Positions 24,064-35,919 of a stretch of DNA of 64,000 nt are shown here, piece by piece (the first letter of the stretch is position 1; every line of letters begins with the position of its first letter). This DNA comes from Liquidambar formosana. Taxonomy: Eukaryota > Streptophyta > Magnoliopsida > Saxifragales > Altingiaceae. The stretch spans positions 38,546,536-38,610,535 of the forward strand of contig CM077823.1 in assembly GCA_039720395.1 (NCBI GenBank), in the 5' to 3' direction. Under the pieces are notes generated by a model. That model saw only the letters and a program-made list of their open reading frames with translations. It made no database searches and was not told the origin of the DNA. The translations under genes and the position numbers were made by a program.

Positions 24064-26012
24064 TTTCATGTTTGCAGGTTTTGTAGAAAATCCAATTTTG
24101 ATTCCTGAGAGGAAACTAAAGGTGCATATGCTTTAAATTTTGTGCATTGATAAAATTTTGACAATTATGAAGAACTTGAAACCTTAATCTTTCATATTTG
24201 TTTGTTTATCTTGCTGCCGGCACTTGCTGTTCTGTTTATAGTTTAGTTGAATAGCAGGTGGTCATTGTCTGAGATACAAAGGGCTGAGGCTGTTGTTTGG
24301 GCGTTTGGTCACCTGCCCAAAATACTGGGCCCGTAAGCCCAATTGGCAAACAGGTCAGGAAAAGTATACAAGAATCATTATGTTTCCTGAGGTAAGGGTG
24401 TTAACAAGAGTCAATGTATTCACGCCTCATCACGCGGCTGCACAATATGTGAACACAATCACAAGTTCCAAAACGGCACTCGTGGTCAAATGCTATTACT
24501 GCTGAAGCCGATCTTAAAGGGTGCTAAAGACGAGTTTGGAAAAACACAACTAGCGTGATGTGTTGGGTGAGATCGTGATCACATAAAGGGTGTTTTAAGC
24601 CAAAATGTGGCACGAATGGTCCTTTTTTTCTTTTAACATCCAGAGAGGGATGAAATGGAATGGCTTCTCTCGTGGGAGAAGAAAGACAAAAGAGGAATGG
24701 GAAAAGCATCTAAAGGTCACACAAAACAACCTTTTTGGAAATGTGTTGGTTAAGATCACTAGAAATGTGCCCCTTTTAGTATTCTTTTCGTACTCTAAGT
24801 GCCTTCCGATGCCCACCATTATTCTCATCCTAATTCAGTTATGGTATGATAACCTCTCTTTTCTTTTTCTTTTTCCTATTCTATAATATATTTTCTTAAA
24901 AAATAAATATATTTGTAACACAATCACATCGTTTCTCCATGTTACCAAAAAATGAGAAAAGCAAAAAAAAATAAATTAATATTAACTTGTTTTGCCATTC
25001 ATTTTTTTTGTTACGACCGACGCATAAAAACAAATTTCCATTACTTTGCTCAAATTTTTGACACGTGTCATTCGCATGTGCGCCGTGTAGAAAAAGGGTG
25101 TAGGAGGCTGTGAACATATGCGCCCACATGGGGCGTGGTTATGGTGGGTCACACAAAAGTCATGCTTTCAGAAAGGCCGCACTCATTGGCATCCTATGTT
25201 CCCGCTCATTTTCCTAATTTTCATATGACTAATGGAGTCGGTAACATATTAATAATTATTTCATAAAAAAAGGATAAAAACATATTAATAATAAAATTCT
25301 AGTTGCCCCATATTTTTTTAATTAAAAACAAGAAGGCAGTTAGTAACATATTAAAATTTCAAGTGCTCACATTTTAAAAATCTCTCCTAAGTTTCTCATC
25401 AAATAAAAAAACATGAATATATTTTGCATATTATAATTGTTCTCGAATTATTTTTTAATATTTCTTTAATTATTTTCAAAATTTATGTTTCATTCCAAAC
25501 AACCAAGGAATGACAGTTTTTTCTTCTTTTTCCCCTAATTTTGTCTTCTTTGTCTTTGAATTATTCCATTATTTTCTTGAATAACTCTCGAATTCCAAAT
25601 CATTACAATGCCGAGTAATTATTAAATTCTAGAATTTGTCACTATGCTCAATAGTAACTGTAATTGTTAAGCCATTTTCTTCCCTCCATCAGTCCATCAC
25701 CACTTCTTATTGGCTGTTTATACATTATGAGAGCTATGATTATTACTCCTAAATTTCCATTTTTTTTAATTATTAACATCTTATTTTTATTTACAATTTG
25801 GGTGCTCTTGATGTCCTGTGAAATAGATCAATATAATTTTTTAGGGTGAAAAAATAGAATAGATCATCATAGTCAAAATATAATTTCTTTAGGTGGATGT
25901 CAGCTAGAAGGGAACTATCATGAATAGTGATGTCATTACCATAATTAGTAGCATGGAATTGAACGAAAGTAGTTTCATGATTAAACCTAAAGCCAAAAAG
26001 TCGAAAACCATG
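24064..26012. other. Intergenic region between RBM28-like and beta-galactosidase genes
   Basis: The left edge holds the RBM28-like 3'UTR; no clear single polyadenylation signal can be chosen. The remainder is AT-rich with no recognisable exon or transposon end. ORFs such as 24293-24505 and 24605-24886 show no domain and are likely chance. Confidence 0.5.
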
Positions 26013-26017
26013 GGAGT

Positions 26018-26025
26018 ATAAAAAC
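26018..26025 (+). promoter_or_regulatory. Probable TATA box of the beta-galactosidase gene
   Basis: TATAAAAA in the context GGGAGTATAAAAACAAAAG is the best TATA match upstream. It implies transcription start near 26050 and a leader of about 375 nt containing the CT tract and a second CT/TA tract at about 26360-26396. Confidence 0.45.
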
Positions 26026-26088
26026 AAAAGAAACATACCTCACCTCAAATTTACCCTTTGTAATTTATTACCCAAACACCCAGTTCAA

Positions 26089-26089
<1 letters not shown>

Positions 26090-26123
<34 letters not shown>
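26090..26123. repeat. (CT)n tract in beta-galactosidase leader
   Basis: About 17 CT units just downstream of the predicted start of transcription. Pyrimidine tracts here are common in plant core promoters and leaders. A further CT/TA tract lies at about 26360-26396. Confidence 0.85.
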
Positions 26124-26128
<5 letters not shown>

Positions 26129-26168
26129 TAATACAGTTGCCAGAATTCAAGAAGGGAAAGTAGGGGTG

Positions 26169-26362
26169 ATGGTTCAGCCCTCACAGACTGTGACGATAAG
26201 CTTTCTTTCCTCCCCAAATACTGGTTTGGTTCTTTCTTTAGGCCTTTTGCACCTCGTGAGCTCACTGTCAGTCACTGTGTCAACATACATACATGTATAC
26301 AGGGCGACTCTGTGCTCTTGGCAGGGTGGTGACCCCATAAGACAATCTTTCTACATTCTACA

Positions 26363-26394
<32 letters not shown>

Positions 26395-26468
26395 ATACAT
26401 ACATACGTAGAGGGGCAAAGAGAAAATGGAGGCTAACTCTGCCTCCAAATGGTTTTTGCTCTGCATAG
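26169..26468 (+). promoter_or_regulatory. Upstream ORF overlapping the beta-galactosidase start
   Basis: The first ATG of the predicted leader, at 26169, opens a 99-codon frame that ends at 26468. That is 43 bases past the main ATG at 26426 and in a different frame. If it is on the mature mRNA, ribosomes using it would bypass the main start. A leader intron or a downstream transcription start would remove it. Confidence 0.4.
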
Positions 26469-27195
26469 TGGTTTTTCTAAGTCTTCACCTGACAGAATGC
26501 AGTGTTAGCTATGACAAGAAGGCTCTTATCATTAATGGGCAGAGGAGAATTCTCTTCTCCGGTTCCATTCATTACCCCAGAAGCACCCCTCAAGTACAGA
26601 AATTTTTTTTCTCACTCTTTCCCACATTTTCCCTAGAAAAATGTGTTCTTGTTATGCAGAATTTTTCTTGACATTTATGTGGGTGGAACCAAAATGAATT
26701 TAATGCAGATGTGGGAAGATCTTATACAGAAGGCTAAAGATGGAGGCTTGGATGTTATAGATACGTACGTGTTTTGGAATGTGCATGAACCTTCTCCTGG
26801 CAATGTACTTGCTTCCTCTTCATTTTTCCTCTGTTTCATCTTTACTTTTTCTTGAACTTTCTCTTTGATTTTCTCATGAATTTGTGTTTTTGCCTTGTGG
26901 GTTTAGTATAATTTTGAGGGAAGATATGATTTGGTTCGGTTCATGAAGACAATACAGAAAGCAGGGCTATATGCGCATCTTCGGATAGGGCCTTATGTTT
27001 GTGCAGAGTGGAATTTTGGGTACTAACGTTTTTCCATGACATATATATACAGCTTGTTTTATATGATGGGTTTTTGCTCTTAATTTAATTTCTTTTACCA
27101 CTTCCCACTGCTTGAATTCCTTTGTTTTAGGGGCTTTCCAGTTTGGTTGAAGTATGTTCCAGGCATCAGCTTCAGAACAGACAATGAACCTTTTA

Positions 27196-27227
<32 letters not shown>

Positions 27228-30200
27228 AAAGAAAGAACATAAAAAGCAAAGAAGAAGAATTGAAGGGAGATGCATTAATATGAAGATTAAATGTTGGGAT
27301 TATTAACATTATTTTAGTTTCCAAAAAATAGTATGTAAAATTTGTTTTTTCGTAATTTTTCTTTAATTTTCTGGTGTGTTGCAGATGGCAATGCAAAGGT
27401 TCACCCAGAAAGTTGTCCAAATGATGAAGGATGAAAAGTTGTTTGAGTCTCAAGGTGGTCCTATTATTCTCTCACAGGTATCGTTTTTTGAGTTTTGCTT
27501 TTGTATTTTACTTTGTACGCCTATTGGCATATTAAGCTTTTCCCCACCCCAAGTCACTGGGGAATTTGTAAAAGTATATTAGTAAATTTTATTCTGTATG
27601 ACGAGGAAAAATTGAGGACAAATGGGAAAAGATTCAATGACTTCTGGAAGCAGATTGGCACTACAATGTGCTTCTTTACAATGTTCATTTAATTAATATA
27701 TATTGGTGCAGATTGAGAATGAATATGAGCCAGAAAGCAAGGCATTTGGAACTGCTGGTTATGCATATATGACTTGGGCTGCAAAGATGGCTGTTGGAAT
27801 GGGTACTGGGGTCCCATGGGTTATGTGCAAGGAAGACGATGCCCCGGATCCAGTGGTAAGTAAACTCGTACTTGTTACCTGTGATATTTAGCTTACTCCT
27901 AGCATATATCTTCATATGAGGTAATAAGTACACTCAACGATCTTTGTTCTCTCCTTTTTTATTTTACTGAATTTTATTGCACTGTACTACTACTACAATA
28001 ACTATGTTGGCCTTTTATCGATTTTGCCAACTTTCACCTGATTTGTGCACTGGAAAAGAACACCTCTACCACCTCTAATTTATTTGTTATAGAGAATGAA
28101 TATAAAAGAGGTGATGTCAAAACTGAATAGAAATTGGGAGAAATGAGACACAGCCATAGTTTTGTGTTTGTAGTCTTGTTTTAACTTCAATGAGAAAAAA
28201 TTCTGAATACATTTTTCTTTAAATATTGGGCAGATAAACACATGCAATGGTTTTTATTGTGATTATTTCTCTCCAAACAAACCTTACAAGCCCACAATGT
28301 GGACTGAGGCTTGGAGTGGCTGGTAAGTTCTACATCTCCCTACTCACTCTCTAAAACTGTACTGTAAAATGTAAACACTGTTGTCTCTTTTAAAGGTTTA
28401 CAGAGTTTGGTGGCCCAATTCACCAGCGACCTGTTGAAGATTTGGCATTTGCAGTTGCCCGGTTCATTAAAAAGGGAGGCTCCTTTGTTAATTACTACAT
28501 GGTCAGTTGCAATAAATTTTTCCAATTTTGGCAGTTTACTATCACAGTGTTTGGTATTATGGGAATGTAGAACGAATTAGTGGTTGCATAAAATTATCAC
28601 TGCTATTGTGTTAGACATTGAAAATGACGTATCATATTTGTTGGCTACAAATTCTTCAGTTGTCCAAGCTGATGGAAAACAATTTCCTTTATTCTCTTCT
28701 TAATTGCCAAGAAATTGTAGGGAAATTCTGAAAACTTGGCATCTCATAACATGTTATGGTTGGAGTATCAATTGTTAAAATACGTGTTTTCTTTGCTTTT
28801 AATGCAACTTATAGGAAATCAAGCAGAGCATTGTTCAGGAAGTAGCTTTTCAAAATATAGGCTTGCTATAAGCTGATTCATCTCATATTATGCACCACTC
28901 CTACTGCTGGCTCAACTGTAAGGCAGCAAAGGCCCCCAAGGCTTTATGTAAAAGAGAAGCTCCCCAACCTAGCAACTTGAACAGATGTATTTAGAGTTAT
29001 TTTTTTAATTTAACTATAAAGAGAGTAAATTAAAATTATTTATATTAACATATTAAATATCAAAAAGGCCTTATTTAGAGTTTTTGCCTAACGCCTCAAC
29101 TTGTGTTGAACCATCCCTATTCACTCCAATAGTAAAAGCAATATGTGTGAAAGCTTACTTTTCTAAGCTTATGTGATTATTTTCGGTAGTACCATGGAGG
29201 CACCAACTTTGGAAGAACTGCTGGAGGCCCTTTCATTACTACAAGCTATGACTATGATGCTCCCATTGATGAATATGGTGAGAAAACTGAGCCCCTATTT
29301 TTTGTATTCAGAAAACCCATTTTTTGAGTTACTAGATGCAAATTTTTAGTCAGTTTTTTGGACCTGTCACTCAGATCTTCAATATGCTAATTTGGCAGGC
29401 TTGATCAGGCAACCAAAGCATGGCCATTTAAAGGACCTCCATAGGGCTATTAAGTTATGTGAGCGAGCTCTAGTTTCTGCTGATCCAACTGTCACATCCT
29501 TGGGAAATTATGAACAGGTTTGTTATCTATATTATTTAAGGGTGTGTTAAGGAACAACATCAAGTAAGAATGGCTTCAACTAAACTTTGTGCACTAGAAT
29601 TTTGTATAGTTGGAGAAATTCAAAAGGCCCATGTTGGAGATGGAAGAGAACTCTGTTAAAGCCATGCTATACTAAAACTTCTTCCTGATTTTAGAGAAAT
29701 TTGTGAACTATACTATTTTAAATCATTCCAGTGGCAACTAAAAAGGCATTCTTGCTTGATGTTTTGAGCAATTTTAGTTTAATTCTTCTAAACGAGATTA
29801 ACTAAATATTATCATTTTCCAGGCACATGTATTTTCTACTGAGTCAGGAGACTGTGCAGCTTTTCTCTCAAACTACAATTCAAAGTCAGCTGCAAGGGTG
29901 ACATTTCAGGACAAGCACTACAACTTGCCACCTTGGTCTGTCAGCATCCTTCCTGATTGCAAAAATGTTGTCTTTAACACTGCCAATGTAAGTAAATGGA
30001 CAGTGGTGATTAGTGAGGGTTGCATTTCGATGTGTGGAAGAGTAAATGGATTTATCCGATTTTGTAGGAATTTTTATGATGCCTTGCTTCTTGAAAACAT
30101 ATTTTTGTTACCATCATAATGATACATGCCTCGTTCAACAACGTTGATGAACACTACTTTTCCTGATATGTTTGTCTTCCCAAACAAATGAAGCCTAAGT

Positions 30201-33200
30201 TGAAATGACTTGAATGTTGAGACAATGACCTTGTTCTAAAGATTTATAATACATGCTGAGACAATAAACTTTTGCATCTCTCTGCTGCAGGTTGGAGTTC
30301 AAACAACCCAGATGCAAATGTTGCCCACTAATGCACAGTTGTTTTCATGGGAGACATTCAAGGAAGACATAGTCTCAGTTGATGAAGATTCAGAGATCAC
30401 AGTCATTGGTCTTTTGGAGCAGTTAAACGTCACGAGAGATATAAGTGACTATCTCTGGTATACGACCAGGTCAGAGAGAATCGAAATTTATTTCTCCATT
30501 TTATTTATTTATTTATTTAATGTTGAATATAAAATTATTGTCTTTTTAACTTTCCCAATGACAAGATTTTTCCAGGGTCGAGATAAGTTCATCTGAATCA
30601 TTTCTGCATGGAGACCAACATCCCACTCTCACTGTGCAGTCAACAGGCCATGCTATGCATGTGTTTATCAATGGATATCTTTCAGGTACATTGTTAAATT
30701 TCTTATTCTCAGAGAGAGCACAAATAGGACTGCATTATGATTTGACAGTTAATTAGTTTTAAGAAGACAATGAAATCTATTTGACATGCTGAAAAGTTAT
30801 TAAAATGTTTGTGCTGTTGTGCTCAAATGATAGGGTCGGCCTTTGGGACTCGAGAAAACAGGAGATTTACCTTTAAAGAAAATGTTGACCTGGATGCTGG
30901 AACAAATATAATTTCACTACTCAGCATAGCTGTTGGATTGCCTGTCAGTTCCCCAGTCCCCATTTATATTGAAGTCTAATCCTCAGTATCTAAATGACTA
31001 AATGCAACTCTGGTAAAACTGAACCCAAGTCAAGAAAAAGAAAAAGTAAAAATAAGAACTTGGCATAGTACTTGATAGCATCTTCTCATTTGACACTGAT
31101 GGAAGTTTTAAATGAAATTTCAAAAAGGAAAAAAAAAAAAACAGATTTTGAAATTTTAGCTCAAACTATTTTGAAAATTTTGACATTTTGGAATCTCCTC
31201 TCTCCAAAAATTTTGACAATTCAGCAAAATCTTGGAACATTTTAGAGATTTGGTATTCCATGCCAATGCCAAACCCAAAGATTTGCTCTTTCCATCTTCC
31301 AATTTTAGCCACTTTCAACATAAATTTATTTGTTTTTTTTTTTTTTTTTTTTGTTATTGAAGAACAATGGGCCACATTTTGAGACATGGAACACAGGAGT
31401 TCTCGGACCAGTGGTTCTCAATGGGCTAGACGAGGGAAAGAGAGACTTATCCTGGCAGAAATGGTCATACCAGGTCAATGAATCTTCCATATGTTTTAAC
31501 AATCATTGTTTATTCAGGAAGTTGTTGCTTTATGGGTGTTATATTACACAGGTCGGGCTCAAAGGTGAAGCTATGAATCTAGCTTCTCCAAATGGTATTT
31601 CATCAGTTGACTGGATGCGAGGGTCCTTAGTTGCACAGAAAAATCAACCACTGACATGGTATAAGGTATGGGAATAACGAATATGCAATTTTAAAGGTCT
31701 GTTTGATAGCCATTTGAATGATGTCTGATGACCTATCTCAGAATCCTTTTTAAAGGAAAGATTATGGGTGAAATATGGTACTTGGGAATGTAATTTGATA
31801 GACTTATTTCCACATTCTAAATGGCTGGATTTTTATTTACACATGAGGAAAGGCGGTATCAGCTTCTGTAAGAAATCACTTCAAGAGTGATACTGTATGA
31901 AATTAGTAAACTCTACCCTTACCTTGGAACTCACAGTGTTATACAGGAGTCTAGTATATTACAGTATGCTTCAAAGCAACTTTGATGTTGGACTTATAAT
32001 GGCCACTAAAATGTTTGATTATGGCCTATTTTTGTGCCTCTTGCAAATATATAAATTGCAGTTGCATGGTTTGAAGTTGTAAACTTGAACATGATCTACA
32101 AACTTAGATAACAAGTTTGGTGTGAAAGTTATAAAGGTGTTCAAAAATGGGTTTTGGGAAAGATTATGAAGAATACAGGACTCATGACAATGTATCAAGT
32201 CAGATTAGATTGTATAAAAGTGGAAAGTCCAAGATGAATAGTGATATTTCTGATTCAGTCTCAGAGTCCCCAAATCTCCTAATGTTTACTTTTTTAATAT
32301 TGAAATTCCTATTTGAACTTGCAGGCTTATTTCAAAGCACCAAAAGGAGGTGAGCCCTTGGCTTTGGACATGGGAAGCATGGGAAGGGTCAAGTATGGAT
32401 CAATGGGCAGAGTATTGGGAGATATTGGACTTCTTATGTTAATGGTAATTGCAATGGGTGCAGTTATTCTGGCACATTTCGACCTACAAAGTGCCAATTT
32501 GGTTGTGGTCAACCAACTCAACGATGGCAAGAAATTTTCTCAAACCTTATTTATTTCAATAAATGTGATAGAATTGAAGACGAAATGGAAAATTTTTCAC
32601 ACTAAAGTCCTTAAAATTTTTTGGGCTTTCCAGGTACCATGTTCCTCGGTCTTGGTTGAAGCCAACCCAAAATCTATTGGTACTTTTTGAGGAAATTGGG
32701 GGGGATGCATCCAAGATTTCTCTTGTGAAAAGATCGGTCACCGGTTTATGTGCTGAAGTTTCTGAGTATCACCCAACCACTAAAAATTGGCTTATTGATA
32801 GCTATGGCAAATCAGAAGTGTTAAACAAGCCTGAGTTTCACCTGCGATGTGCAGCTGGGCAGTCCATTTCTGCCATTAAATTTGCAAGTTTTGGAACTCC
32901 GTTTGGAACTTGTGGGAGCTTCCAGCAAGGAACCTGTCATGCTCCAACCTCATATGCTGTTGTAGAGAAGGTACTCAAACTGATTCTTCTTATTTCTAAG
33001 GTCCACCTTCATTATGTGTTTAATTGCATTTCAATGTCAAATTTTGAAGCACTTAATACCCGAATCTGGAAAAAGAAAATAAAGGAAAATTTGTGTAGAA
33101 GATGTGAAATTGGTTGAAATTCAGAATGTGTGAAGGCTCAAATAAAATTATAATTTTTTTATTTAAATGTTAAAACATTGGCATTCAATATACTGGATTG

Positions 33201-33387
33201 GATCCTCATTTTTCTTCTATATTTTCCATCTTTCCAGAAATGCTTAGGACAACAGAACTGCTCAGTGACCATATCAAAAAGCAACTTTGGTGCAGACCCG
33301 TGTCCAAATGTGGTGAAAAAATTATCAGCTGAAGCTGTTTGTGCCCCTATTGGTACTACAACTGCTTGGCCAAATTCCAGGGTGTAG
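26426..33387 (+). CDS. BGAL: GH35 beta-galactosidase with SUEL lectin domain, 19 exons, frameshifted in exon 17
   Basis: Exons: 26426-26593, 26709-26804, 26907-27019, 27131-27197, 27385-27477, 27712-27855, 28234-28322, 28396-28501, 29190-29277, 29399-29517, 29823-29987, 30291-30469, 30576-30685, 30834-30943, 31363-31473, 31552-31665, 32325-32526, 32634-32970, 33238-33387. The product is a secreted plant beta-galactosidase (BGAL3-like by similarity of its ends; paralogue not certain) that trims beta-galactosyl residues of wall polysaccharides. Residues 1-26 are a signal peptide. GH35 hallmarks are [23 protein letters not shown] (acid/base Glu183), WTEAW (nucleophile Glu252) and [11 protein letters not shown] Cys-rich SUEL-type lectin domain follows at the C-terminus. 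Exon 17 is 202 nt where 203 is needed: one base is missing near 32384. The shifted frame stops at 32657-32659, leaving about 699 of the expected ~853 residues and removing the lectin domain. Exon 17 uses a GC donor. Confidence 0.93.
27199..27225. repeat. (CT)n microsatellite directly at intron 4 donor
   Basis: The intron starts GTCTCTCTCT..., so the dinucleotide tract begins at the splice donor of exon 4 itself. Length variation here sits next to the U1 site. Confidence 0.85.
31752..31845 (+). repeat. Repeat in beta-galactosidase intron 16 shared with 42.67 kb
   Basis: About 95 bp (AGGAAAGATTATGGGTGAAA... to ...TGGCTGGATTTTTATTT) recurs almost unchanged in the same orientation at about 42673-42765. 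No terminal structure is seen. It is a small dispersed repeat or duplicated fragment. Confidence 0.75.
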
Positions 33388-33901
33388 AGGAATTAAGTGG
33401 GGAAATTGAACAACACAAATATTTTTTAATGACCGCATACATTTTAACACTGCATTAGCAACAAGAGGAAAGCAAATTTCGGTTAAATGTGATTTTTCGC
33501 ATTTGTATGTACAGAGTTGGTTGAAATTTGGGGAAACCAAACCCCAATTGAATGTGATTTATTTTGAGCCAAAATCCCATATGAAGCTTCTCAACCACAA
33601 CCCCCAAAGATACCCTACCAAGCTTGCATCCACTTCGCCGTTATAAGAAAGAAAGAAAGAAAGAATTTTATAAGACACTGCCCTTTTAGGACCACTCTTT
33701 TCCTTAATGATACACTTTAATGGGGTCCCAATTTTATTTTTTAACCTAAGAACTACCTAAAAAGTAAGGACTACCTAAAATGTGTCCTTGGGGCTTCTTA
33801 TTTTTCTAAGTATATATTTTTTCCAAATTCAAGTAAATAAAACCCCCTCAACTGTTGAATTACTTCAATTGAGATTTTGAAAACTGAAAATACAAGCTAA
33901 T

Positions 33902-33933
<32 letters not shown>

Positions 33934-34735
33934 GCAGTAAAACTTCACCCACCAATCAGAGAAATAACTTTTAAACAACCCCAATACCCCATACAGATAA
34001 TGGGCTTCAATGACTTCTAGACCCTGTAAAAAAGAACTTGTTATTTGCAACTCAGATTATACATGATTTGAGCAGATTCGTAGATGCAATATGGTGCTTG
34101 GAACTAAGAATGCAGACAACAAATAGGAACAGATCCGTGACTCGGTCTCAACGAGCACTCCACTCAAGGCGGGAGACTGCGATGGCTACGGAGTATGGGA
34201 CTGCCGGCGACGGCGAATGGGGTCCACCCGCAGAAGAGAGAGAAAAGGGGGGGTGTTTGCATCAGAAAGGCAAGAAAAGGGTGGGTGCGTAAGGGCATTA
34301 TTGACATTGGGTACACTAAAGTTTCATCTTTTTTGAGGGCAAAATGGCCCATACACGAGAACTAACCTTTGCTGCTGTGGTAATATCCCCACCGGATAAT
34401 CCATTTGTTCCTAGAAAAAGACAAACTGTGCCAGCTGCTCTGCACCCAACTTTTATTCTCTTTTACCAAATGCTTCATTTGAAATATAATCTTTTATTTA
34501 CCGCCAAAAAAAATAAATATTTAAATATTTTTCTAAACAAAAGAGAGGTTAGGGGTTTGGAATTCAAACCTACTAGTTATATAATTTTTCGTTAAACAAC
34601 CTAACTAGATCATATTTTTGACACTAAGATCTGTTGAAAAACTGAGGAAATTTGATTTAGAGTAATATGTATTTTCTGGTAGAATAATTAATATTAATAA
34701 GAAACTCTACATCTTGATTATAGGTGCTTAAGTAT
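33388..34735. other. Intergenic, right of beta-galactosidase
   Basis: Contains the beta-galactosidase 3'UTR, a (GAAA)n tract at about 33645-33665 and a ~31-bp poly-A at 33902-33932. A GC-rich island with CGGCGACGGCGA-type sequence lies at 34130-34290; it resembles in composition, but not in ends, the Mutator-like element at 4.4-5.1 kb. No supported gene. Confidence 0.5.
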
Positions 34736-34846
34736 TTAAGCATTACCAATGTGCTTCACAACAGTCCGCTTCAGGTCATGTTCTTTGCTCAAATGGCCTT
34801 TGTACATTATCTTTCCTTCCTTCAGGAACATGAAGGTTGGCACTGG
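34736..34846 (-). pseudogene. Orphan thioredoxin C-terminal exon
   Basis: Read on the minus strand, 36 codons plus TAA follow a possible AG acceptor at about 34847. The product starts PVPTFMFLKEGKIMYKG and ends VVKHIGNA. The cis-proline segment (VPTF-FLK-GK) and the final helix (L---V-KHI) are hallmarks of the thioredoxin fold's last third. No exon with the WCGPC redox site or the preceding strand was found upstream on this strand (34.85 to about 37 kb). I treat it as a gene remnant, though an exon beyond a long intron is possible. Confidence 0.6.
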
Positions 34847-35093
34847 CTCCAGTGATCAATCCATAGCAACAAACTGCATTAAGACATGCTGGAATAATTA
34901 AACATACATTACCATCGTACTTTATCACATTTATGTACTGTTTTGGTCTTTGTAGGACACCTTGTTGCACCAAAAGTAGAACACCTTGTTGCACAAAAAA
35001 TGTGGTTTCAAGACACCAAAAACATCCCCCATTGAGCGATAAATCCAACATGTGGCTAGCCCCAAAACAAATTCAATAAATTTCGCATCTTGA
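34847..35093. other. Unassigned sequence upstream of the thioredoxin exon
   Basis: Contains a short tandem GGACACCTTGTTGCACC / GAACACCTTGTTGCACA duplication at about 34955-34998. No exon was recognised. Confidence 0.4.
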
Positions 35094-35101
35094 GACATAG
35101 C

Positions 35102-35141
<40 letters not shown>

Positions 35142-35839
35142 AGGAATCACCAGATGTGACACCTAAAGAAGACATTTTGTCCAGTGTGTATAGAGTGTCA
35201 TCTTCTTTGGCGGGTATATACAACCATCAATTTACCATACGTGATAAGAAAATGAAAAGTAATTTGATTACTTAAATGAAACAAGTCATTGATCAACCAA
35301 ATTGCTCAAGGGTAGTGTAGTTAACAAAGAATTACAATTTATGAAATGGAGGTCCCGAGGTCAAGTCTGTGCTTCCTCACTTATTGGATGCATAGGCTTA
35401 CAGGTAAATTGTGCATCGTGAAGGACTAGTCTGGACCCAAACCTATGTAAGACTTGTTCGGCAAAAAAAAACAAAAAACAAAAAACCTACTTGATTCTAA
35501 TTGCCTAAACACTCTAAAATCACCAATAAATTTAGGATAAATTACAGAAAACCCCCTAAGTATAGATAACCCCCCTTATGTTTTAATTTTGTCAATGTGC
35601 CCGCTAATTCAGTTGGAAGATAAAATCAATTGTTGATGGCCACCTAATTGACTATGACGCCGACGAGAGTTCTGATTATTTTGGGCAACACGAGTCCATT
35701 AACGGTATCACGTGCGTAGTCACGTGACTAATTTTAGTCAAATTTCATCAACGATGAGTGTCGGTGGAACACATTGACAAAAATTAAAACATAAGGGAGG
35801 CACATTAACAAAATTGAAAAATAAGGAAGGTTATTTTTC
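35094..35839. repeat. Repeat family P, copy 1 (second copy 49101-49838)
   Basis: About 745 bp shared in the same orientation with 49101-49838. It starts GACATAGCAG followed by a T-run and ends near AAGGTTATTT. Both copies carry an embedded SINE-like unit and the same downstream ATTTTGTCAATGTGC segment. The copies differ by substitutions, small indels and the length of a T tract (about 36 T here). No open frame is conserved between them. Confidence 0.85.
35309..35488 (+). mobile_element. SINE-like unit inside repeat P copy 1
   Basis: A tRNA-like head GGGTAGTGTAGTTAACAAAG (box A-like), a box B-like GAGGTCAAGTC-type segment about 40 bp later, and an A-rich 3' tail (35462-35488). The second copy at 49307-49482 has an A tail too. 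Target duplications are not obvious. Confidence 0.5.
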
Positions 35840-35867
35840 ACATAAATATGTCCATGGATAAGCCCAA

Positions 35868-35919
<52 letters not shown>

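Noticed and set aside
32313..32690. 125-codon ORF running through exon 17 and its intron as a real alternative end
   Set aside because: After the missing base it reads the wrong frame of conserved family sequence, so its length is a consequence of the frameshift.
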